Shown: positions 18,229 through 26,980, counted from the stretch's first letter. The stretch is DNA of 64,000 nt from Sphingopyxis sp. (GCF_016793825.1 NZ_JAEULM010000052.1:1-64000); one strand, 5' to 3'. The notes: generated from the sequence alone by a model not told the origin. Translations and numbers: made by a program.

Positions 18229-19071
18229 TCAGGCCGCGCCGGTCGCCTTGGGAGTTGCCGTGTCCGAACCCCATTCAAGCCAGCTTCCGTCGTACACCGC
18301 GACATCTTCCTTGCCGAGCAGGTGGGCGCCAAAGGCGACGACCGTCGCGGTCATGCCGCTACCGCAGGTGGTAACCAGCGGCTTGTCGAAATCGACGCCC
18401 GCCGCGTCGAACGCGGCCTTGAGCTCGTCGCCGCGCTTCCAGGTGCCGTCGGCGTTGAACAGGCCGCCAAACGGCAGGTTGCGCGAGCCCGGGATATGGC
18501 CCGGCGCAAGGCCCGGCCGCGCGTCACGCTCTTCGCCCGTGAAACGCTTGGCGTCGCGCGCATCGACGAGCTGTTCGGCGCCGCTGTCGATATTCGCGAG
18601 GATCTGGTCCTTGGTGCGCACCGCCTTCGCATCGCGCCACACGGTGAAATGACGGTGGCGCAGCGTCTGCTTGCCCATTTCGAGCGGTCGGCCTTCTGCC
18701 TTCCACTTGGCGAGCCCGCCGTCGAGCAGCGCGACATCGTGCGCGCCGAACAGCTTCAGCAGCCACCAGGCGCGCGCCGCGCTCTTCAGCGGACTGTCGT
18801 CATAGATCACGATGCGGCTGCCGTCGCCCAGGCCAAGCGATTGCATGCGGCTGGCGAATTTTTCCGCGGGCGGCGCCATGTTGTCGACAGCGTTGTTCGC
18901 ATCGGCCAATTCGGTCAGGTCCATGAACACCGCGCCCGGAATGTGGCCCGCTTCATATTCGGCCCGCGCATCGCGTCCCGCGTCTGCAGCGAATTTCGTC
19001 GCGTCGACGACTCTCAGGTCCGATGCCCCCAGTTCGCGTTCCAGCCAGTCGGTAGTGACCAAGGCGTCCAT
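18229..19071 (-). CDS. sseA: 3-mercaptopyruvate sulfurtransferase
   Basis: Tandem rhodanese-domain enzyme moving sulfur from 3-mercaptopyruvate to thiol acceptors or cyanide. The 280-residue length is standard. Domain one (about 5-125) has LVTTDWLERELG, GHIPGAVFMDL and VIYDDSPLKSAARAWWLLKLFG. Domain two (about 155-275) has the active-site loop CGSGMTA with the nucleophile near Cys236, the loop form typical of mercaptopyruvate rather than thiosulfate sulfurtransferases, and GHIPGSRNLPFG. The ATG at 19071 is chosen because of the CAGGAG ribosome site upstream; the frame stays open to 19293 but is not family-like there. It lies 115 bases upstream of metC on the same strand. Confidence 0.95.
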   Translation of the reverse strand: MDALVTTDWLERELGASDLRVVDATKFAADAGRDARAEYEAGHIPGAVFMDLTELADANNAVDNMAPPAEKFASRMQSLGLGDGSRIVIYDDSPLKSAARAWWLLKLFGAHDVALLDGGLAKWKAEGRPLEMGKQTLRHRHFTVWRDAKAVRTKDQILANIDSGAEQLVDARDAKRFTGEERDARPGLAPGHIPGSRNLPFGGLFNADGTWKRGDELKAAFDAAGVDFDKPLVTTCGSGMTATVVAFGAHLLGKEDVAVYDGSWLEWGSDTATPKATGAA

Positions 19072-19321
19072 GTCATGCTCCTGTTGCGACCGGGCGAGGG
19101 CTCGTTTGCTGTCCCTGCGCCGGCCAATCCTGCTGTGGTCCGGGATCAGGACCGCTTCACACCTCGAACAGGCCTGAAGCGACCCGACCCCTGCTTTCCT
19201 GAGGAAGCGAAGCCTATGCCCCGACGTACCCTTTTTCAAGCGCGGTCGCGGTCTGCCCCAGTCGATGCTGCGCCGCAACAAAAAAGCGGCCATCCCGAGC
19301 GATCGGAGGCTGGCGATCGGG
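19072..19321. other. Intergenic region upstream of sseA with several potential hairpins
   Basis: A 250-base gap between sseA and the convergently placed end of the Pro/Ala-rich gene. On the minus strand (the sseA leader) short complementary arms are visible: CGCTTCA with TGAAGCG, and GGTCC with GGACC. I tested it by eye for SAM-II, SAH, T-box, 6S and SRP RNA features and found none of their diagnostic sequences. It may be a long sseA leader or a small RNA, or nothing; the call is only that the region has no supported gene. Confidence 0.3.
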
Positions 19322-20689
19322 TTATAGCACCCGCCGGATCGCGGTCGTCCGTGCCGCCGGACGGTTCACGACGAAGTTCGGATGATCAAGGGGCAGCGGC
19401 GCAAGCTTCTCGCTCCCGCTCGCACCCTGCTCGCGGCCGAGGACGAAGGTGCCGGCATTCTGCCCGAACGCCTCCCCCTCACCATCCCAATGATAGGTCA
19501 CGTCGAAGGCCATGACCGGCACAAGCACAGGCTTCCCCCCGACCATCAACGGTTCGACCGCCAGGCGGGGCAGCATCACTTCGGTACTGAGCTGCTCGCC
19601 CGCGCCGGGCGCGAGGGTCATGTCGTCGCGAAGAACGCTGCCGCCCGCACCGTCGAAGAAGCGCGCGAGGACTGGCTCGGTCATCGCGGAGCCCTGATTC
19701 AGCGCGATCCGCACCATAAGCCCGGTCGCGGCGACGGGCCCCTGATTGGCAAGATTGAGCGCGAAAGCGACGATCAGTTGGTCGCTCGTCATCCGGATTC
19801 CCCGGATATCCAGCGCCATCGACACGGAAGCCCGCTGCTCGTCCGCCGGCCGGGTGACGAGCGGCGAGGCGGCCGGCGGCGCCGTGCGGGCTGGTACGGA
19901 CGGCGGGGCTGGCGGGGGCGGGGTCGAAGCGGCACGGGGTGCCGCCGGAGCAGGCGTGGCGGGGCGCGGCAACGGGTTGGGGGCAGCCGCCGGATCGTCA
20001 AAATCCGCCGCGGCATCGGCCGCTATCGCCGGACGACGGCGCCAGTACCAGACGCCGGCACCCACCGCGGCAAGCCCTGCGAGCAGCCACGCCCAGATCG
20101 GCGCACCGCCTGCACCGCCGGATGGCGATGCGGCGGCGCCGCTGTCGGACGGCGGCGCAACGGCGACCGGCGCGGTCGGATCGTTCGAAAATCCCGGCGC
20201 AGCCGTCGCGGACGCATCGTCGGCAGGCTGTGGCGTGTCCGCCGGGTTCGCCGATGCCGGGGAGACCGGCGCCGAATCGATCGGGCGCGATGCGGGTTGC
20301 GGTTGGCGTGGCGGCGTGGTGGCGGACGCATCGCGGCGAGCGGGCGCGGCCGCGGCAGACGGGGTCGAAACAGGCCGCGCGGGCTGCGTCGCAACGACCG
20401 GCGGCGCTGGCGTCGGCGCCGGGGTCGGCGCGGGGGCTGGCGTCGGCGTCGGCGTGGCGCGATCGCGCGGCCCCAGCGGCGGAATATTATTGTCGGTCGG
20501 CCCCTGCACCCCCGGCGTGCGGCCATCGTTCGCGGGCGGCAGCCGGAAGGTCGAGGAGGGAGTCGGCGTTGGGGCGGGCGTATCGGCTTGCTGCGCCGTG
20601 GCGGGCGTGATCAGCGCAAGCGATGCCGCCAACGCGCCCAGCGACAACCGCGCCGCCTTGTCCCTCTGTCCGATCGTCCGCACCGTCAT
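19322..20689 (-). CDS. Pro/Ala-rich exported single-pass membrane protein, unknown
   Basis: A 455-residue protein with a signal peptide (GALAASLALITPATAQ, cleaved near residue 33). A long disordered Pro/Ala/Thr region (about 34-215) is rich in TPTPAPAP repeats. One transmembrane helix (APIWAWLLAGLAAVGAGVWYW, about 220-240) is followed by RRR, then a second Pro-rich linker. A C-terminal beta-type domain (about 300-455) holds SVSMALDIRGIRMTSDQLIVAFALNLANQGPVAATGLMVRIALNQG, which reads like an immunoglobulin-like or DUF11-like module. The start is placed at 20689 to give a proper signal peptide. The topology places the Pro-rich part in the periplasm and the globular part in the cytoplasm, although the globular domain looks extracytoplasmic. 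I do not recognise a function. Confidence 0.75.
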   Translation of the reverse strand: MTVRTIGQRDKAARLSLGALAASLALITPATAQQADTPAPTPTPSSTFRLPPANDGRTPGVQGPTDNNIPPLGPRDRATPTPTPAPAPTPAPTPAPPVVATQPARPVSTPSAAAAPARRDASATTPPRQPQPASRPIDSAPVSPASANPADTPQPADDASATAAPGFSNDPTAPVAVAPPSDSGAAASPSGGAGGAPIWAWLLAGLAAVGAGVWYWRRRPAIAADAAADFDDPAAAPNPLPRPATPAPAAPRAASTPPPPAPPSVPARTAPPAASPLVTRPADEQRASVSMALDIRGIRMTSDQLIVAFALNLANQGPVAATGLMVRIALNQGSAMTEPVLARFFDGAGGSVLRDDMTLAPGAGEQLSTEVMLPRLAVEPLMVGGKPVLVPVMAFDVTYHWDGEGEAFGQNAGTFVLGREQGASGSEKLAPLPLDHPNFVVNRPAARTTAIRRVL

Positions 20690-20816
20690 TCTGATACCCG
20701 CAATCCCGAGACCACTCATTCGGCAGCACCACTGAATTGGCGCTGAACCCCGATTTCGCGCCGATGCTGCGTATCCACCGGATGACATCGGCCGCGCGCG
20801 TCCCTAGAGGGTTTCC

Positions 20817-21287
20817 ATGTCCGATTCTACCCCCGCGCCGCTCGCACCCAAACATCTTGGCCAGTCCAGCGAACTGCCTGCCTCACCCGGCGCCGCGATC
20901 CTCGACTATGTCCCGAACCCGCGGACGGGCGATCTGTATCTCGTCCGGTTCGCCGCGCCCGAGTTTACCTCGCTCTGCCCGGTCACCGGCCAGCCCGATT
21001 TCGCGCACCTCGTGATCGACTATGCGCCGGGGGAAACGATCGTCGAATCGAAAAGCCTCAAGCTCTTTCTCGGCGCCTTTCGCAACCATGCCGGCTTCCA
21101 CGAAGATTGCACCGTCGGCATCGGGCGCCGCCTGTTCGACGAAATGCGGCCGCGCTGGCTTCGCATCGGCGGTTACTGGTATCCGCGCGGCGGGATTCCC
21201 ATCGACGTCTTCTGGCAATCGGGCCCGCCGCCGGAGGGCTTGTGGCTTCCCGACCAGGGCGTCGCGCCCTACCGTGGACGCGGTTGA
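20817..21287 (+). CDS. queF: NADPH-dependent 7-cyano-7-deazaguanine reductase (QueF, short form)
   Basis: QueF reduces the nitrile of preQ0 to the aminomethyl of preQ1 in queuosine tRNA modification. The 156-residue protein is the short, YkvM-type unimodular form. The nucleophilic Cys sits in [15 protein letters not shown] (about 44-58), which is diagnostic. The QueF signature [22 protein letters not shown] (split, about 80-101) and the C-terminal [21 protein letters not shown] also match. No other queuosine gene and no preQ1 riboswitch signature is visible nearby. It is divergent from the Pro/Ala-rich gene. Confidence 0.95.
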   Translation: MSDSTPAPLAPKHLGQSSELPASPGAAILDYVPNPRTGDLYLVRFAAPEFTSLCPVTGQPDFAHLVIDYAPGETIVESKSLKLFLGAFRNHAGFHEDCTVGIGRRLFDEMRPRWLRIGGYWYPRGGIPIDVFWQSGPPPEGLWLPDQGVAPYRGRG

Positions 21288-21313
21288 AGATTCATCTTTC
21301 CGTCACAAATTGT

Positions 21314-21327
21314 TGACACTAATGTCA
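21314..21327. promoter_or_regulatory. Inverted repeat just upstream of a thioesterase start
   Basis: TGACA-CTAA-TGTCA is a perfect 5-base inverted repeat with a 4-base centre, ending 5 bases before the ATG at 21333. It contains a TTGACA hexamer. A repressor site or chance are both possible; no cognate regulator gene is adjacent. Confidence 0.35.
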
Positions 21328-21332
21328 GCGCT

Positions 21333-21743
21333 ATGACCGCCGCTTCGCTCCCGCATGACCACGACATCAAGGTCGGCGCCGACCAGATCGATTTCATGGG
21401 GCATGTAAACAACGCCCATTATCTAAGTTGGGTACAGGAAGCGGTCCTGTCGCACTGGCGTCACATCGCGCCGCCCGATGCAGTTGCGGCGCATCTGTGG
21501 GTCGCGCTGAAGCACGAGATCACGTATCGCCGCCCCGCCTTCCTCGACGATCAGGTGATCGCAACCGTGATCCTCGAGAAAGTCCAGGGCGCGCGCGCTT
21601 TCTATGAAACGATCATCAAGCGCGGCGAGGAAGTGCTGGCCGAAGTCAAATCGAGCTGGTGCTGCATCGACGCCGAAACGCTACGCCCCGCCCGCCTCGC
21701 GAGCGACGTGATCGCGCGCTTCTTTCCGGCCGAAAAACCCTAA
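21333..21743 (+). CDS. Acyl-CoA thioesterase, 4-hydroxybenzoyl-CoA thioesterase-like hotdog
   Basis: A 136-residue hotdog-fold thioesterase of the YbgC/FadM/4HBT-II group. The catalytic motif is IDFMGHVNNAHYLSWVQEAV (about 19-38): the Asp-x-x-G-H-V-N-N-x-x-Y arrangement is diagnostic. It is followed by KHEITYRRPAFLDDQVIATVILEKVQGARAFYETII, matching the central helix and strand packing of the family. It is expected to hydrolyse cytoplasmic acyl-CoA or acyl-ACP, substrate unknown. It is 46 bases downstream of queF on the same strand but preceded by its own palindrome, so may be transcribed separately. It converges on the next gene, overlapping its end by 4 bases. Confidence 0.88.
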   Translation: MTAASLPHDHDIKVGADQIDFMGHVNNAHYLSWVQEAVLSHWRHIAPPDAVAAHLWVALKHEITYRRPAFLDDQVIATVILEKVQGARAFYETIIKRGEEVLAEVKSSWCCIDAETLRPARLASDVIARFFPAEKP

Positions 21744-22129
21744 CTCGACCCCGCGATCATCGCATCGACGAGCGTTTCCATGAATTCGCAGCTGTCCTTG
21801 ATTTCGCGTAACCTCTCAAGGTTCGCGGGATTGTCCGGCTGCTCGGCAAGTTTGCCGAACATCGCGATCTGCTTGTTGAGGTCTGCCTGGATCTGGTCCT
21901 TGTCCTCATCCGCAAGGACGGTCGCGACCGCCAGGAACTTGGTGCCCGACGCGGCAGCCTTGGGGTCTTCGGGATCCTTGTCGCCGCCAAGGCCCGCCAT
22001 GATACCGTAAAAGGCCATGCACTGGACGCTGTCGTCGTAAAGCTCGCGTTCGTCCGCGTCGATGGTCATCGCGGCCGCCGGCGCGGCGGCACCGAGCAAA
22101 AGCGCCGCAGCCAATATCGTATATTTCAT
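21740..22129 (-). CDS. Small secreted protein, unknown function
   Basis: A 129-residue protein with a signal peptide (MKYTILAAALLLGAAAPAAAM). The mature part is helical and acidic, with two cysteines (SVQCMAFYGIMAGL and IKDSCEFMETLV) that could form a disulfide in the periplasm. It resembles the small helical periplasmic proteins common in sphingomonads, which have no assigned role. The ATG at 22129 is chosen because it begins the signal peptide. It lies 118 bases downstream of the P450 gene on the same strand, so co-transcription is possible. Confidence 0.8.
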   Translation of the reverse strand: MKYTILAAALLLGAAAPAAAMTIDADERELYDDSVQCMAFYGIMAGLGGDKDPEDPKAAASGTKFLAVATVLADEDKDQIQADLNKQIAMFGKLAEQPDNPANLERLREIKDSCEFMETLVDAMIAGSS

Positions 22130-22247
22130 CGATTCCCTCACAAGAAATCGACCCACGCCTTGCCTTGGCATGGCATCCTGCGATCACAAAGCGCTAAATG
22201 CCCGGGCGTGCGTCGCAATTCGTGGACACGCGCAGGGCTAAAGGATC

Positions 22248-23534
22248 CTACACCGCCTCGAAACGCAGCGGCAGGCGTTTCAGTCCGCCGACAAACGCCG
22301 ATTCGACCCGCGCGGGCTCGCCAGCAAGTTCGAGGCGCTGCAACCGCGGCAACAACTCCTCCATCAGGATCCGCATCTCCATCCGCGCCAGATGCTGACC
22401 AAGGCAGACGTGGGCGCCAAAGCCGAACGCGATCTGCTGGTTCTTCTCGCGGTCGGGATCGAAAACGAACGGGTCGGCAAAAATGGTCTCGTCGCGGTTG
22501 GCCGAGACATAGTTCAACATCAGCCAGTCGCCCTCGCGGATCGTCTGGCCGCCGATGTCGACATCCTCCCTCGCGCTGCGCATGAAATGCTGCACCGGCG
22601 TGGTCCAGCGGATCGCTTCCTCGATCAGCCCCGCCTTCTCGCTGTCCGAACCGCGAAAGCGTTCGAACAGCGCCGGGTTCTTCGCCAGTTCCATCATGGC
22701 ACCCGCCGTCGATGCGCTCGTCGTGTCGTGCCCGGCGGTCGCGATGATCATGTAATAGCCGGCGAGTTCGCGATCGGGGATCTGCTCGCCGCCGACCATC
22801 GCGTTGGCAATCACCGTCGCGATGTCTTCGCGCGGGTTCGCGCGGCGGTCGGCGGTCAGCGCGCCGAAATATTGTTCGAAATCGGCGATGACATAATGGA
22901 GCATCGCGATCGCCTGTTCGGCGCTCGTGATCGCTTCGCGGCTGCGGTTGAGTTCGGGATCGGTCGGACCGAAAAGCTGCTGCGTCAACATCAGCATGCG
23001 CGGCTCGTCCTCGGCCGGGACCCCCAATATGTCCATGATCACGCGCAGCGGATAATGCGCCGCGACGTCGCGCGCGAAATCGCAGGTCTCGCCCGCCGCC
23101 AGCATCCGTTCGACCGTTTCGCGCGCGATCTGGCGAACGCGGTCTTCGACGATCTTCAGATTCTTCGGCATGAACCAGCTTTGCGTCAGCAGCCGGTATT
23201 TCATGTGGTCGGGCGCGTCCATCTGCACCAGCGAGCGGATCAGATGACCGTCGTTGTTCGGTGTCGCCGCCCGTGCGAGCGCCTCGCCGTCGCGATTGGT
23301 CAGCACGGTCGGACGGATGCCGCTTGCAAAGCGCTGCGGATCGCGGCCGATCGCCATGATGTCGGCATGCCGCGTGACGAGCCAGAAAGGGTCGTGGTCG
23401 TCGTTCTCCGCAACAGCGAGCGGCGCGTTGGCGCGGGCCCACGCAAGGTGTCGGTGAAGCCCGTCCCACTCGCCATAGGCGACCGGATTGACGACGGCGG
23501 CGGCTACCTCTCCAGGCAATATAGGTTTTGTCAT
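22248..23534 (-). CDS. Cytochrome P450
   Basis: Soluble bacterial P450 monooxygenase of 428 residues. The I-helix oxygen-activation motif AGHDTTS, the K-helix ExxR in EEAIRWTTP, the FVFDPDRE meander, and the heme loop FGFGAHVCLGQHLARME with the cysteine thiolate at residue 377 are all present and spaced normally. Substrate recognition loops do not let me name a CYP family, though the short class-I form needs a ferredoxin and reductase, neither of which is in the neighbourhood. The ATG at 23534 is the first in a frame that extends upstream without similarity. Divergent from the M1 aminopeptidase gene. Confidence 0.95.
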   Translation of the reverse strand: MTKPILPGEVAAAVVNPVAYGEWDGLHRHLAWARANAPLAVAENDDHDPFWLVTRHADIMAIGRDPQRFASGIRPTVLTNRDGEALARAATPNNDGHLIRSLVQMDAPDHMKYRLLTQSWFMPKNLKIVEDRVRQIARETVERMLAAGETCDFARDVAAHYPLRVIMDILGVPAEDEPRMLMLTQQLFGPTDPELNRSREAITSAEQAIAMLHYVIADFEQYFGALTADRRANPREDIATVIANAMVGGEQIPDRELAGYYMIIATAGHDTTSASTAGAMMELAKNPALFERFRGSDSEKAGLIEEAIRWTTPVQHFMRSAREDVDIGGQTIREGDWLMLNYVSANRDETIFADPFVFDPDREKNQQIAFGFGAHVCLGQHLARMEMRILMEELLPRLQRLELAGEPARVESAFVGGLKRLPLRFEAV

Positions 23535-23657
23535 GAAACCAAAACTGCCTGATCGCGTGTCATCTGTCGAGAGCCATCGGCCGCCTGCCGAAAGAACGCG
23601 CGGCTCCATGTCACAGGGGCGTAGCGCAGCGCCCAAATTATACCGGGGATCGCAACC

Positions 23658-26360
23658 ATGAAATATTCAACTCGTCATCTGCTTATTACCGCCGTCTCGT
23701 CGCTCGGCCTTGCCGCCTGCGCCGCGCAGCCGGGGATCGAACCCGTTGCCGCGCCCGTAGCCGCCGAGCCGGTGTTCACCGGCGCTCCGCTCGATGCGAG
23801 CGTGCCCAGCCAGTTGCCGCGCATTGCCGCGCCGCTGCACTATGACGTCAGCGTGACGCCCGACGCCGGGGCGCTGACCTTCACCGGAGAAGCCGGGATC
23901 GACTTTGAGCTGTACGAACCTTCCGCGACTTTGACCCTGAACGCGCTCGACCTGAGCTTTACCAGCGCCAGCCTGACCGGCGTCGACGGCCGGCCGATAG
24001 CGCTGACCGTGGCCACCGATGGGACCGCACAGACCGCGACCTTTACCGCCCCTACGCCGCTCGCGCCCGGAAAATATCGCCTGACAACCGCCTACACCGG
24101 CGTGATCAACACGCAGGCGAACGGCCTTTTCGCGCTCGATTATCCCGACAAGACGGGTGGCGGCGACGTGCGCGGGCTGTTCACCCAGTTCGAGGCGCCC
24201 GATGCGCGCCGTTTTCTGCCCAGCTTCGACGAGCCGAGTTACAAGGCGACCTTCAGCCTTTCCGCAACGGTGCCCGCCGATGACCTCGCGGTCAGCAATA
24301 TGCCGGTAGCGAGCGAAACCCCGGCCGTCGGCGGCAAGAAGACCGTCGTCTTCCAGACGTCGCCGAAGATGTCGTCCTACCTGCTCTTCTTCGCGACCGG
24401 CCGTTTCGAGCGACTCGCCGAAAAGAGCGAAAGCGGCGCCGAGGTCGGCATCGTCTCGCCCAAGGGCTCGGGCGAACAGGCGCGCTTTGCGCTCGACAGC
24501 CTCGGTCCGCTTCTCACTTACTACCGCGACTATTTCGGCCAACCCTATCCGCTGCCGAAGCTCGACAATGTGGCGGGGCCCGGCCAGTCGCAGTTCTTCG
24601 GCGCGATGGAAAATTGGGGCGCGATCTTCACCTTTGAACGCATCCTGCTCGACGATCCCAGGATCACCAGTGAAGCGACCCGACAGCAGATTTACACCAC
24701 GCAGGCCCACGAAGTGGCGCACCAATGGTTCGGCGACCTCGTCACCATGGCATGGTGGGACGACCTGTGGCTCAACGAAGGCTTCGCAAGCTGGATGGAG
24801 ACCAAGGCGAGCGATCACTTCCACCCCGACTGGCAACCGCTGCTCGACCGCGTCGACGGGCGCGAACGCGCGATGACGCTCGACGCTTTCGCGACGACGC
24901 ACCCGATCGTCCAGACGATCCGCACCGTCGAGGACACGAACCAGGCGTTCGACGCGATCACCTATCAGAAGGGCGAGGCCGTCATCACCATGCTCGAATC
25001 CTACGCGGGCGAGGATGTGTGGCGCGACGGTCTGCGCGCCTATATGGCGAAGCACAAATATGCAAACACGCGCACCGACGATCTCTGGAACGCGGTCGAA
25101 GCGGCGGGGGCAAAAGGGCTGACCGCGATCGCGCATGATTTCACCAACCAGCCCGGCATTCCGCTGCTCCGCGTCGGCGGCATCACCTGCGCAAGCGGCC
25201 AAACGACGGTCCAGCTTGTCCAGAGCGAATTTTCGCGCGACCGCAAGGATCGCGTGGATGCCGACGGGCGACGCTGGCGGGTTCCGGTGCTGGCACGCGC
25301 CGGAAATGGCGCGGTGGCGCGGCAGGTCGTTACGGGCGGTGCGACCACGCTAACGCTGCCCGGATGCGGCCCGGTGCTGATCAACGCGGGGCAGGCGGGC
25401 TATTATCGCACGCTCTATTCGCCCGCGGCGCTCGGCGCGCTGAAGGGGAGTTTCACGTCGCTCGCGCCGATCGACCAGCTCGGGCTGCTCGGCGACAATT
25501 TCGCGCTCGCCAATGCAGGCTATCAGCCGATGGGCGCCGCGCTCGACCTGCTGGCCGTCACGCCGCCAGGCGCAAACCAGAAGGTTCTTGGCGATGCGGC
25601 CGGACGCTATGAAATCCTCTATGGCTATTTCGACGACCAGCCCGCCGTGCAGAAACAGATCGCCGCACGCGCCAGCGCCGCTCTGGCGCCGGCTATGCGG
25701 CGGCTTGGTTTCGACGCGCGGCCGGGCGAACCGGCGCTCGACAGCATCCTGCGGTCCGAACTGCTCGGCGCACTAGGCACGATGGGCGATGCGAAGGTGC
25801 TGGCAGAAGCGCGCCGCCGCTTCGCGCTGCTCGACACCGATCCCGCCGCGCTCGACGGACCGCTGAAATCCCGCTGGCTCGGTATCGTCGCCTCGAATAC
25901 GAGCGCCGCCGAATGGGACAAGCTGCGCGCGATGGCGAAGGGATCGAAGTCGGCGGTCGAACGCAGCGCCTTCTACACGCTGCTCGGCAATGCAAAGGAT
26001 CCCAAACTCGCGCAACGCGCGCTCGACCTCGCGCTCACCGACGAGCCGGGCAAGACCGTCAGCGCCGCGATCATCGGCGCGGCCGCGCGCAATCACGCCG
26101 AACTGGCGGTCGATTTCGCGCAGAAGAACCAAGTCGCGGTCGACCGGCTGATCGACGCCTCCGCTCGCGCTCGCTTCCTTGCTGGACTCGCGGCCTCGTC
26201 GAACGATCCGGCGATGATCGCGAAGCTCGAAGGCATCGCGGCGCCGCTGCCGGCCGACGCCCGCAAGCCCTATGACAAAACGATCGCGACCCTGAAGGAA
26301 CGCAGCGTCAGCCGTCCGCGCATCAAGGGCGAAATCGCCGCTTGGCTGAAGGCGAAGTAA
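23658..26360 (+). CDS. M1 family aminopeptidase, predicted lipoprotein
   Basis: Zinc aminopeptidase of the M1 (aminopeptidase N/ERAP-like) family, 900 residues. A lipoprotein signal with a lipobox (LGLAACAAQ, lipidated Cys at 21) predicts membrane anchoring on the periplasmic side. The exopeptidase motif GAMENWG is at 315-321; zinc ligands are H351, H355 (HEVAHQWFGDLVTM) and E374 (WLNEGFASWME). The N-terminal beta saddle and C-terminal ERAP1-like helical repeats (about 560-900) complete the architecture. Its stop is followed by a strong hairpin. It presumably trims peptides in the cell envelope, supplying amino acids. Confidence 0.95.
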   Translation: MKYSTRHLLITAVSSLGLAACAAQPGIEPVAAPVAAEPVFTGAPLDASVPSQLPRIAAPLHYDVSVTPDAGALTFTGEAGIDFELYEPSATLTLNALDLSFTSASLTGVDGRPIALTVATDGTAQTATFTAPTPLAPGKYRLTTAYTGVINTQANGLFALDYPDKTGGGDVRGLFTQFEAPDARRFLPSFDEPSYKATFSLSATVPADDLAVSNMPVASETPAVGGKKTVVFQTSPKMSSYLLFFATGRFERLAEKSESGAEVGIVSPKGSGEQARFALDSLGPLLTYYRDYFGQPYPLPKLDNVAGPGQSQFFGAMENWGAIFTFERILLDDPRITSEATRQQIYTTQAHEVAHQWFGDLVTMAWWDDLWLNEGFASWMETKASDHFHPDWQPLLDRVDGRERAMTLDAFATTHPIVQTIRTVEDTNQAFDAITYQKGEAVITMLESYAGEDVWRDGLRAYMAKHKYANTRTDDLWNAVEAAGAKGLTAIAHDFTNQPGIPLLRVGGITCASGQTTVQLVQSEFSRDRKDRVDADGRRWRVPVLARAGNGAVARQVVTGGATTLTLPGCGPVLINAGQAGYYRTLYSPAALGALKGSFTSLAPIDQLGLLGDNFALANAGYQPMGAALDLLAVTPPGANQKVLGDAAGRYEILYGYFDDQPAVQKQIAARASAALAPAMRRLGFDARPGEPALDSILRSELLGALGTMGDAKVLAEARRRFALLDTDPAALDGPLKSRWLGIVASNTSAAEWDKLRAMAKGSKSAVERSAFYTLLGNAKDPKLAQRALDLALTDEPGKTVSAAIIGAAARNHAELAVDFAQKNQVAVDRLIDASARARFLAGLAASSNDPAMIAKLEGIAAPLPADARKPYDKTIATLKERSVSRPRIKGEIAAWLKAK

Positions 26361-26371
26361 CCACGCCATCC

Positions 26372-26410
26372 TTGGGCCGTCACCCCTGCCAGAGCGGGGG
26401 TGGCGGCCAA
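26372..26410. terminator. Strong GC-rich hairpin after the M1 aminopeptidase gene
   Basis: TTGGGCCGTCACCCC pairs with GGGGTGGCGGCCAA across a short loop (centre near 26391), giving a long stem with a few mismatches. No run of T follows on the plus strand, so it may act as a weak or bidirectional terminator, or be a relic of a repeat. Confidence 0.5.
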
Positions 26411-26426
26411 GCTTAGGGGCCTGACC

Positions 26427-26870
26427 CTAGTCCGCGAGTTGCGGCGCGCCCGCCGGCATCGCCGCCTTCCATTGGGCGCGCGCCTTGCGGATCATGGCTT
26501 TGAGCGCGTCGGCGTTGCGCTGCCACGCCGATGCCGCTTCCGCCGTCCAGGCATCGCCGGCGGCATCCCCCAGTTGCGCGACCGTCATGTCGATGAAGGC
26601 GTCATATTCGGCGATCGGCAGCGCACCATAGCTGCGGTGGGTGAAGACCAGTTCGGCAACGAGAGGCCACACCCAACCTTCGCCTTTTGCAAGGCCCAGC
26701 ATCATCTCCAGCGTCTCGTCAGTCATCCGCCGCGAGGCGGCATCGACCGAAATGAAGCTCGCGCGCCGTTCGGGGAAAGCAGCAAAGAAGCGTTCGAACA
26801 ATGGCAGGCGCATGTCCACGTCGGCAGAGGCGGCCAGGCTCGCCTCCATCGACGGGACATCCCGTTCCAT
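26427..26870 (-). CDS. Globin-like single-domain protein
   Basis: A 147-residue protein that I read as a divergent globin. LFERFFAAFPERRASF (24-39) matches the A-B helix pattern (xxRFFxxxPExxxxF). LVFTHRSYGALPIAEYDAF (74-92) aligns with the F-helix and FG corner of Hmp-type globins, such as AQKHTSFQIKPEQY in E. coli Hmp, placing His78 at the proximal F8 position. WTAEAASAWQRNADALKAMIRKAR (111-134) matches the H helix, with its WxxxxxxAW. No reductase domain follows. Ribosome site AGGAGG precedes the ATG. The E7 residue cannot be assigned with confidence, so heme binding is inference. Convergent with the M1 gene. Confidence 0.6.
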   Translation of the reverse strand: MERDVPSMEASLAASADVDMRLPLFERFFAAFPERRASFISVDAASRRMTDETLEMMLGLAKGEGWVWPLVAELVFTHRSYGALPIAEYDAFIDMTVAQLGDAAGDAWTAEAASAWQRNADALKAMIRKARAQWKAAMPAGAPQLAD

Positions 26871-26884
26871 CAGAGCCTCCTCTG

Positions 26885-26961
26885 GTCATCCCGGCGAAGG
26901 CCGGGATCTCGCCAGTGCGTCACATTGCATCGTTGAGAGCCCGGCCTTCGCCGGAGTGATG
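26885..26961. repeat. REP-like inverted doublet
   Basis: CATCCCGGCGAAGGCCGGG and its near-exact inverse CCCGGCCTTCGCCGGAGTGATG flank about 40 bases between the HerA-like gene and the globin-like gene. This CCGGCGAAnGCCGG core is a palindromic repeat widely seen between genes in sphingomonad genomes. Each arm is itself a hairpin and the pair is inverted, as in REP/BIME units. No tyrosine transposase (RAYT) gene is nearby. Confidence 0.75.
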
Positions 26962-26980
26962 GAAAGAAAGATACCGACAG

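Noticed and set aside
19072-19321. A SAM-II, SAH or preQ1-type riboswitch before sseA or queF
   Set aside because: None of the diagnostic core sequences could be found by eye; only generic hairpins are present.
26372-26410. A transposon end or attachment site at the hairpin after the M1 gene
   Set aside because: There is only one hairpin, without target duplication or a recombinase nearby.
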